Source: an uncultured Clostridium sp. (lineage in GTDB: Bacteria > Bacillota_A > Clostridia > Lachnospirales > Lachnospiraceae). From it: a stretch of DNA of 12,175 bases. A model generated the notes under the pieces. The model did not search any database and had not been told where the DNA came from. It saw only the letters and a list, made by a program, of their open reading frames with translations. The DNA lies in contig CAMAMD010000026.1 of assembly GCA_945836785.1 (NCBI GenBank), positions 1-12,175 of the forward strand, in the 5' to 3' direction. The position numbers and the translations under genes are program-made. Of the stretch, positions 6,787-12,175 are shown piece after piece. Position 1 is the first letter of the stretch. Each line of letters opens with the position of its first letter.

Positions 6787-7551
6787 TTATTCCTGTAATA
6801 CCTTTTGGATAATATCCATAATATGCTCCTGGCTTACCGGTTTTAATATATAACCGGCAGGCTTTAAGGCGAGCACTGCCTGTATTCTCGCCCGATCCTT
6901 TACCCCGGTCAGAAATACAACCGGGGTGTCTTTGGTCGGTTCATAGGCACGAATCAGCTCCAAGGTTGCTTTTCCATCCTGCCCTGGCATATCATAATCC
7001 AAAAAAATCATATCCGGTTTTTCCCGTTTCATAATCTTCAACGCCATATCTCCTGATTTCGCTATCTCTACATTAAATTTATCCTGCAAAAGCCCTTTCA
7101 TCATACGAAGCTGTACTGCACTGTCATCTATCAGAAGAATGCTCTTTTTCTGCACACCTGCTGCATGTCCCTGTGTCGAACTGCCCTCCTGTTCCACTCC
7201 CAGAATCTCCTGCAGCTTTTTCAAAATTGACGAAATCGTAATCGGTCGTGTCAGCACCGTATATTGTCCGGCATCGATATAGGATTGAAATGCCAGAATT
7301 TCATCTTTTGTTCCCAGACAAACTACAGGTACCGATGAATAACGTTTTTTTAGTTCCGAAAAAATCTCCTCCTGCTCCTCTTTCATATCAATCAAACAGA
7401 TCAAAATCAAATCAGGGCATGACAACTTTAACATTCCCTTTACTACCTCAGGTTTGTCCGATGTGAGCTGAACCTGAAAATGATCAGCAAGCACATCTCT
7501 GATATTCTGTATAACCGTATTGAGCTTTCCCACGATAAAAATATTTTTCAT
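6787..7551 (-). CDS. tandem receiver-domain protein (degenerate REC + canonical REC)
   Basis: The 254-residue cytosolic protein consists of two CheY-like domains joined by a linker near 120-135, with no DNA-binding or enzymatic output domain. The second domain (about 136-254) is canonical: acidic pair D142-D143, phospho-acceptor D185 in FLDYDMPGQDG, T215 and K237 in LKP. The first (1-117) has lost the chemistry: the acidic pair is replaced by G-K (8-9), the acceptor position appears to be C52, and the switch lysine is R102. The start at 7551 has GGAGG at 7-nt spacing. It is encoded 54 nt after the hybrid kinase and is its probable phosphorelay partner, receiving phosphate from the HPt domain. 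With no output domain, it may act by binding a protein or as a phosphate sink. Confidence 0.92.
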   Translation of the reverse strand: MKNIFIVGKLNTVIQNIRDVLADHFQVQLTSDKPEVVKGMLKLSCPDLILICLIDMKEEQEEIFSELKKRYSSVPVVCLGTKDEILAFQSYIDAGQYTVLTRPITISSILKKLQEILGVEQEGSSTQGHAAGVQKKSILLIDDSAVQLRMMKGLLQDKFNVEIAKSGDMALKIMKREKPDMIFLDYDMPGQDGKATLELIRAYEPTKDTPVVFLTGVKDRARIQAVLALKPAGYILKPVSQEHIMDIIQKVLQE

Positions 7552-7605
7552 TTATAGTCCTCCAATCCTCTACACAAAATCTGTCACAAAATTTCGTTCT
7601 GTTCC

Positions 7606-10470
7606 TCAAGCACTGTTCCTCAATGCAGTGATAAGCTTCTCTGCCGTCTCCTGTGCCTCCTCGGTATCAAGGTTTGATATCTGTCCAAAAAGCTGTTTCA
7701 TCAGCGTCTCCGTCTCGCCGATATAGCAATACTGTTGCAATTCCTCAACAATACTGTCTGCCATATTGTAATCGTCGTCCTCCAGACATTGTTTCAACAG
7801 CATAAGCTTTAATACTGACTGTTCAGCATTTCCTTTCTCTTTTCTCTCCTCATTTTTAACCCTGTCTTCCTCAAAAACAGCCAGCCTTTCATGATGCTTC
7901 TGCATCTCCTCCAACAACACCGGATTGAGCATCCGTATTTTTTCATATTCTTGATTAGTAGCCGCTACCTCAAGTATTCTGGACAGCTTCGACAACAACA
8001 ACGCTCCGATCATAGCCGCATTACTCTTCAGTGCATGTACCTCAATCCGGTAACGTTCCAAACTATCCTGCTGTTCAATATTTTCTATAAGGTCGCCAAG
8101 CAGCTCCATCGTTCCCTCCATGGAATGATATACATCCAATATCGTCTGTCTCAGCAAATCCGCATCCTTAATATGCCTACACGCATATTCCCAGTCAAAT
8201 TCATCCAGCTCCGGAAACGCTCCCACATCATTTTTCCCAATTTCATTATTTCCCTGTCGTTCAGTATCGGATTCAGTCATATCCACATCTGATGATACAT
8301 GTACCAGCCTGTCAGGAAGAAGATCTTTCAGTATAAGTTCCAGCTTCTCAGGCACAATCGGTTTAGAGACAAAATCATCAAATCCGGCCTCCAAATAACG
8401 CTCCCTCGCCCCGGTAATAGCATTGGCGGTTAATATCACCACCGGCGTGTCCTTACACAAATTTTCCTCCTGTGCCTTCATCCTGTGAAGTGTCTCTATT
8501 CCATCCATGCCCGGCATCATGTGGTCGAGAAAAATCACATCATAATGCGTGTGCCGTATGAGCTCCAGACAATTTTCACCCGAATCCGTATCTTCTATCT
8601 GTATCTTCGTCTGTTTCAACAAATTACGGAACACATTACGGTTTACGGCATTATCATCTACCACCAACACGCTGGCCTCCGGTGCAGTAAACAGCGAATG
8701 ATATGTATATTCCCTGCACATGAGTCTATAACGTCCCTGATAATCCCCTATTTCTGTCGTATCGGTTATCTTCTGTTCGAGGTCAAAGGAAAATGTACTT
8801 CCCTCCCCATATACACTGCGAACCTCGAGATGACTTCCCATCAATCTAAGGAGATCGACGACGATACTCATACCCAATCCGGTTCCTTCAATATTGCGGT
8901 TTCTGGATTCCTCTATTCTTGCAAAGGAGGCATACAGCTTTGGCATATCCTCCTCTTTGATTCCGATACCCGTATCTCTGACCTCACAATACAGTACAAC
9001 CTTATCCTGCGCCCGCTCTCCCGTCACCGACAGCGTAATCGTACCCTGCTCTGTATACTTGACAGCATTTGTAAGCAGATTGACCAAAACCTGACGTATT
9101 CTGATGTCATCCCCATAAAGCCCGTTCGGAAGATCCGGATCAACCAAAACCTCCATCGCCAGGTCTTTTTCCCTGACCTTGACGTAAATCATGTTCACGA
9201 CATCATGGATCAGGCTGTCCAACTCATATTCAACCGGAATAATTTCCATCTTTCCAGATTCGATTCTCGACGAATCCAATATATCATTTATGATGCTTAA
9301 CAGTGCATTTGCAGAGGACTTTACATCCATGGCATACTGCTTGATTTCATCCTCGCTGCTTTCCCGGAGTATCATCTCATTCATACCCAGCACCGAATTA
9401 ATCGGTGTCCGTATCTCATGGGACATTCTTGCCAGGAAGTCCGATTTTGCCTGATTTGCCCGCTCGGCTATAGCCGTCTGCTCCTCCAGGCTAATCGTAT
9501 AATTATAGCTCTCTGTAACATCATTGATTACATACATATAACCATATATCTTGTCATTACGGACAATATCCTTTCCGTAAATCCGATATACATTGTCATC
9601 TACAAATTTCCTCTGCCGTGTTCCCACCAGCTCCTGCAATTCAGGAACATCTCTTTTATGCATGCCGACGCAAACATACGGATACACCTTTTGCGCCTGG
9701 GGATTCATATAAATAAGCCGACCTGTGTCATCAAATACAATAAGACCATCTGCAAATTCATCTATCACATTATCCTTAGCCAGTGCAAGCGTATCCAGCA
9801 AATCATACCGCATCAGCAAGATCATAAGAAGAATAACCGCAATCAGATAAGCCGGCAGGGTAGAATCATATCCCCCGGTAATCCCCGATAAAAACACCAG
9901 CAGACTGATGCCTGACACAATTGTGATCGTATTCAGATATAAAATCTGTTTTTTCTCTCTTCTGTTTTCCGCCCGAAAATATCCACGGATTCCAAAGGCA
10001 AGTAATGTGATTAGATACGCCGTGATGCATACGGTAAAAATATTATATACAATACCATGTCCCAAAACCAGATGCGGAAAAAATCCTTCATGTACATAAT
10101 CTATACGATTATAAAACAACTTTTGTCTGTCACATGTCAAAACCAACATCGTAATGCTGACATGGAACAGACAAAGCATACATTTTGCCCACTTTGGGAA
10201 TTTAACTTTGAAATACTCGAGTACAAACAAAAATGTTCCCAGAATAATGTAAGGTTTTCCTACATATATGAATTTGACTGCCTGAATCGCCATCTCCTTG
10301 CTGTCAGCCTGCAGCTCCATCAGATATCCGACGAAATTAACCAGTACTGACGCAAACACTATCATCAGTATTTTTTGCAGATGGGATGGTCTTTGCATAC
10401 ACAAATACAGAATCTCACCAAATACAATGATAATTCCTATATATTGAACCGCAACAAAAATAGAATACAT
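7606..10470 (-). CDS. 7TM-PAS hybrid sensor histidine kinase with REC and HPt domains
   Basis: This 954-residue membrane kinase senses a signal and feeds a phosphorelay. Seven hydrophobic segments (roughly 3-24, 34-52, 66-86, 95-113, 137-161, 176-197, 205-220) resemble the 7TM N-terminal region of histidine kinases. A PAS domain follows (235-320), then HisKA with phospho-accepting H351 in SHEIRTP, HATPase_c with N-box N464/N468, G1 DTGIGI (499-504) and G2 GTGLGM (529-534), and a REC domain with D605-D606, D649, T681 and K703. The HPt domain has H812 in VHALKS. A further helical, charged tail of about 90 residues (865-954) is unassigned. The start at 10470 has GGAGG 6 nt upstream. All catalytic residues are present. 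It lies between the anti-sigma-like gene (43 nt) and the REC-REC gene (54 nt). The ligand is unknown. Confidence 0.95.
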   Translation of the reverse strand: MYSIFVAVQYIGIIIVFGEILYLCMQRPSHLQKILMIVFASVLVNFVGYLMELQADSKEMAIQAVKFIYVGKPYIILGTFLFVLEYFKVKFPKWAKCMLCLFHVSITMLVLTCDRQKLFYNRIDYVHEGFFPHLVLGHGIVYNIFTVCITAYLITLLAFGIRGYFRAENRREKKQILYLNTITIVSGISLLVFLSGITGGYDSTLPAYLIAVILLMILLMRYDLLDTLALAKDNVIDEFADGLIVFDDTGRLIYMNPQAQKVYPYVCVGMHKRDVPELQELVGTRQRKFVDDNVYRIYGKDIVRNDKIYGYMYVINDVTESYNYTISLEEQTAIAERANQAKSDFLARMSHEIRTPINSVLGMNEMILRESSEDEIKQYAMDVKSSANALLSIINDILDSSRIESGKMEIIPVEYELDSLIHDVVNMIYVKVREKDLAMEVLVDPDLPNGLYGDDIRIRQVLVNLLTNAVKYTEQGTITLSVTGERAQDKVVLYCEVRDTGIGIKEEDMPKLYASFARIEESRNRNIEGTGLGMSIVVDLLRLMGSHLEVRSVYGEGSTFSFDLEQKITDTTEIGDYQGRYRLMCREYTYHSLFTAPEASVLVVDDNAVNRNVFRNLLKQTKIQIEDTDSGENCLELIRHTHYDVIFLDHMMPGMDGIETLHRMKAQEENLCKDTPVVILTANAITGARERYLEAGFDDFVSKPIVPEKLELILKDLLPDRLVHVSSDVDMTESDTERQGNNEIGKNDVGAFPELDEFDWEYACRHIKDADLLRQTILDVYHSMEGTMELLGDLIENIEQQDSLERYRIEVHALKSNAAMIGALLLSKLSRILEVAATNQEYEKIRMLNPVLLEEMQKHHERLAVFEEDRVKNEERKEKGNAEQSVLKLMLLKQCLEDDDYNMADSIVEELQQYCYIGETETLMKQLFGQISNLDTEEAQETAEKLITALRNSA

Positions 10471-10483
10471 CGTCTTCCTCCCC

Positions 10484-10511
10484 AAAAACCGGTTCTATTT
10501 ATCTGCAACCG
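10484..10511 (-). terminator. weak terminator-like hairpin between the anti-sigma and kinase genes
   Basis: On the minus strand CGGTT (10511-10507) pairs with AACCG (10494-10490) around a 12-nt loop, followed by G and a run of five T. The stem is only 5 bp (6 with a G-T pair), so at best this is a partial terminator or attenuator that lowers kinase expression relative to the sigma/anti-sigma pair. Confidence 0.25.
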
Positions 10512-10513
10512 AA

Positions 10514-11626
10514 TCATTCAAATGCAACATATAAATCTTCTATATAGACGCCCAGCAATGTATGAATATTACATGGGTTTTCAAATTCAAATCGGATTTC
10601 CTGATAATACTTTCCGTTCTCTTCACGAAACGCCATACTACTGCATCCCACATCCCAATGCTCCTCCAGATCATGGCTCATCAGCAGAAGACTTTCCCCC
10701 TCTAAAGTGACAAGTCTGACCTTCAAATATGTATCAGATATACCAAGAATATCCTGTGGCACCTCTGAGATATCCAACATCATGGTCATCCCCAGTGGCG
10801 AAACATAGATATTTTCTACATATGCCGTGTGATCAAGAAACGGATATGCCATATCTCTGCTGCCTTCCACATTAATTTCTTCCGTCACCGTATAGTCTGC
10901 CGAGAAAGAAAGACTCCATATTCCTTCCACAATCATCTCCGGATCCGTTCCAAAAGGATCATACATCAAATTCATCAGGGAAACCGTCAGGATCTCTCCA
11001 TCTGATATCAACTCCTCCGTAGAAATACTGACCACATATGTGGCAATATTCTGCTTTTCCTCTGCCACCTCCAAAAGCTTACAATCTTTTGCTCCGCTAA
11101 TCAAATTATCCGTATTATAGTTTTCTCCCTCACAGAATGCAAAATACTCAAAACCAATTTGGTCGGAAAATGTTACATCAGTCGGTGCTGTTACCCGCAC
11201 CAATGCATACACTGCATTTTTTTCGACCACTATTTCCATAAGCTCAATTACAAGATCCGGTTTACTTTCTGCATATTTTATCTGTCCCTCTATGCCTGTC
11301 TCCTGCATCTCTTCTTCAGTTTCAATATGGAAGAATTCCATCAGCCCGTGTTTCATCTCAACAAATATACCTGCACTGGTTCCAACCGCATGTATAAGAA
11401 CGACACAAAAGAGAACAATTACACAGACAGAAAGTCGAACTACAAATTTTCTTTTACCCAAAGATCTGCGAGATGCATGTTTCATACCTTTATGACTGCT
11501 TTTTTTTTGTACAGAATCTGATACCGATAAATTTTTAAGTGTTTCATCCACACGTTTTACATAGGTATCCGGTACATCTGTCTCTCTGGCAAGTTTTCGT
11601 ATTTCTTGATCTAACCTTCCCATCAT
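10514..11626 (-). CDS. membrane-anchored DUF4179-like protein, probable anti-sigma factor
   Basis: The 370-residue protein has a short basic cytoplasmic N-terminus (1-60, including RLDQEIRKLARETDVPDTY), one transmembrane helix (about 61-84) and a large extracytoplasmic region (85-370) rich in beta-strand-like sequence. This layout, directly after an ECF sigma gene, matches DUF4179-type anti-sigma proteins of Firmicutes; I recognise the architecture rather than a decisive motif. The HxxxCxxC zinc motif of ZAS-type anti-sigma factors is absent. The ATG at 11626 overlaps the sigma stop in ATGA, and a second ATG follows at 11623; GGAGGAGG just upstream can serve either, indicating translational coupling. 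The N-terminal part would hold the sigma factor at the membrane, and the outer domain may sense envelope state. A run of nine A occurs at codons 40-43, before the membrane helix. Confidence 0.72.
   Translation of the reverse strand: MMGRLDQEIRKLARETDVPDTYVKRVDETLKNLSVSDSVQKKSSHKGMKHASRRSLGKRKFVVRLSVCVIVLFCVVLIHAVGTSAGIFVEMKHGLMEFFHIETEEEMQETGIEGQIKYAESKPDLVIELMEIVVEKNAVYALVRVTAPTDVTFSDQIGFEYFAFCEGENYNTDNLISGAKDCKLLEVAEEKQNIATYVVSISTEELISDGEILTVSLMNLMYDPFGTDPEMIVEGIWSLSFSADYTVTEEINVEGSRDMAYPFLDHTAYVENIYVSPLGMTMMLDISEVPQDILGISDTYLKVRLVTLEGESLLLMSHDLEEHWDVGCSSMAFREENGKYYQEIRFEFENPCNIHTLLGVYIEDLYVAFE
11500..11508 (-). repeat. A9 homopolymer inside the anti-sigma gene
   Basis: The coding strand reads CAA-AAA-AAA-AGC across codons 40-43. 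Nine consecutive A is a known size for replication or transcription slippage. A one-base change here would cut the protein before its transmembrane helix. Confidence 0.6.
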
Positions 11627-12102
11627 TTGTCCTCCTCCCTCTCAATTTTAAAGTTCTCACGCAAATACTCTCTTCCTCTATTCATCCGGGACTTCACTGT
11701 ACCCACCGGCACATCAAGAACCTGTGCGATTTCTTTCACAGACAACCCCGTATAATAATAGAGTACCACCACTTCGCGATATTCTTCCTGAAGCTGTTGA
11801 ACCATATCCCATAACTCAAAATGGTTGTCAAAAACCGGAGCCATCAGGTTTTCAAGCTGCTCATCTCCCGGAAGTTCGATACGATGCCGCTTTATCTGCA
11901 ACGCTTCATTGCGCGTAATTTTCATAATCCATGCCGCAAATTTATGTTCCTGCTGCAACTGATCTAATTTTTCATATCCTTTTTGAATTGCACTACACAC
12001 AGCATCCTCTGTATCTGCCTGATTTTCGAGAATAGAGTATGCGCACATGTACAACTGTTTTTCTAATTTTTTTATTCTCTTACAAAATTCTGCACCATTC
12101 AT
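11623..12102 (-). CDS. ECF-type (group 4) sigma-70 family RNA polymerase sigma factor
   Basis: The 159-residue protein has only sigma regions 2 and 4, as in extracytoplasmic-function sigma factors, and directs RNA polymerase to a small regulon. Region 2 spans about 12-74 (LYMCAYSIL, ADTEDAVCSAIQKGY, FAAWIMKITRNEAL, followed by basic KRHR). Region 4 spans about 97-150, with the helix-turn-helix in LSVKEIAQVLDVPVGTVKSR and the RGREYLRENF recognition-helix end. No region 1 or 3 is present, and no C-terminal extension. The start at 12102 has AAGGA 8 nt upstream. The stop overlaps the anti-sigma start by 4 nt, the usual sign of a sigma/anti-sigma pair. I could not find a typical ECF promoter (AAC/CGT boxes) upstream, so autoregulation is not evident from this window. 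Confidence 0.93.
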   Translation of the reverse strand: MNGAEFCKRIKKLEKQLYMCAYSILENQADTEDAVCSAIQKGYEKLDQLQQEHKFAAWIMKITRNEALQIKRHRIELPGDEQLENLMAPVFDNHFELWDMVQQLQEEYREVVVLYYYTGLSVKEIAQVLDVPVGTVKSRMNRGREYLRENFKIEREEDK

Positions 12103-12117
12103 ATATTTCTTCCTTAG

Positions 12118-12156
12118 TCATATATATAAACAAATCTTCTCCCTTAATATATATGA
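12118..12156. repeat. AT-rich 10-bp inverted repeat upstream of the sigma gene
   Basis: TCATATATAT (12118-12127) and ATATATATGA (12147-12156) are perfect inverted copies around 19 nt. The right arm overlaps the possible -10 box. The sequence is low in complexity, so it could be an operator or simply AT-rich promoter DNA. Confidence 0.35.
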
Positions 12157-12172
12157 TACATGAACTGGCCAA
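12144..12172 (-). promoter_or_regulatory. possible promoter of the sigma/anti-sigma/kinase/REC-REC operon
   Basis: On the minus strand TTGGCC (12172-12167) and TATTAA (12149-12144) are 17 nt apart, each a 4/6 match to the housekeeping consensus. An overlapping TATATT gives a 5/6 -10 at 15-nt spacing. The region is AT-rich and close to the window edge, so a better promoter may lie outside. Confidence 0.35.
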
Positions 12173-12175
12173 AAG

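Noticed and set aside
6837..6857. CCGGTT/AACCGG inverted repeat after fnt as its terminator
   Set aside because: It is a 6-bp stem with no downstream T-run, inside the REC-REC coding region.
8485..9300. Plus-strand open frame (271 codons) opposite the kinase gene
   Set aside because: It is a shadow of the HisKA-HATPase-REC coding sequence, with a composition unlike a real protein.
12118..12160. AT-rich inverted repeat as an intrinsic terminator or attachment site
   Set aside because: The stem is only A/T steps apart from its end pair, has no T-run beyond it, and there is no integrase or mobile gene nearby.
1..12175. Mobile element, CRISPR array, tRNA or toxin-antitoxin content
   Set aside because: No spaced direct repeats, transposase or integrase motifs, cloverleaf-like sequence or short paired toxin-antitoxin frames were found; the window reads as ordinary chromosome.

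Overview
The window looks like chromosome of a Gram-positive, low-to-moderate GC anaerobe of the class Clostridia, most likely a Lachnospiraceae relative. This is inferred from the L13/S9 sequence flavour, the strong GGAGG ribosome binding sites, the ecfT-truA-rplM-rpsI gene order, a formate/nitrite channel and a 7TM-type hybrid histidine kinase. No database search was run. Coding density is high, all genes look intact, and there is no IS element, prophage, tRNA, rRNA or CRISPR array.

Region 1 (1-5800, all minus strand) reads, in transcription order: a PaaI-like hotdog thioesterase, a DEDDh 3'-5' exonuclease with a C-terminal zinc finger, a single polypeptide carrying both ATPases of an energy-coupling factor (ECF) vitamin transporter, the transmembrane coupling protein EcfT, the tRNA pseudouridine synthase TruA, and then rplM-rpsI (L13, S9). 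rplM-rpsI has its own promoter, a perfect TTGACA-17-TATAAT. It is followed by a leader of about 190 nt with a 12-bp stem at the 5' end, probably the L13 autoregulatory leader.

Region 2 (5751-6784) is a divergent intergenic region followed by the only plus-strand gene, a formate/nitrite transporter (FNT) family channel. The gap has a promoter-like element in each direction and a 17-bp palindrome (TGTGA-N7-TCACA) between them.

Region 3 (6787-12102, all minus strand) is a four-gene signalling cluster. In transcription order it encodes an ECF-type sigma factor, a membrane-anchored probable anti-sigma protein (overlapping the sigma gene by 4 nt), a large 7TM-PAS-HisKA-HATPase-REC-HPt hybrid kinase, and a REC-REC protein whose first receiver has lost its phospho-acceptor. 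The kinase and the second receiver hold all four sites for a His-Asp-His-Asp phosphorelay. Neither protein has a DNA-binding output domain, so the sigma/anti-sigma pair next door is the obvious candidate output. That link is a hypothesis. This cluster is the most interesting part of the window, followed by the EcfA1-EcfA2 fusion.
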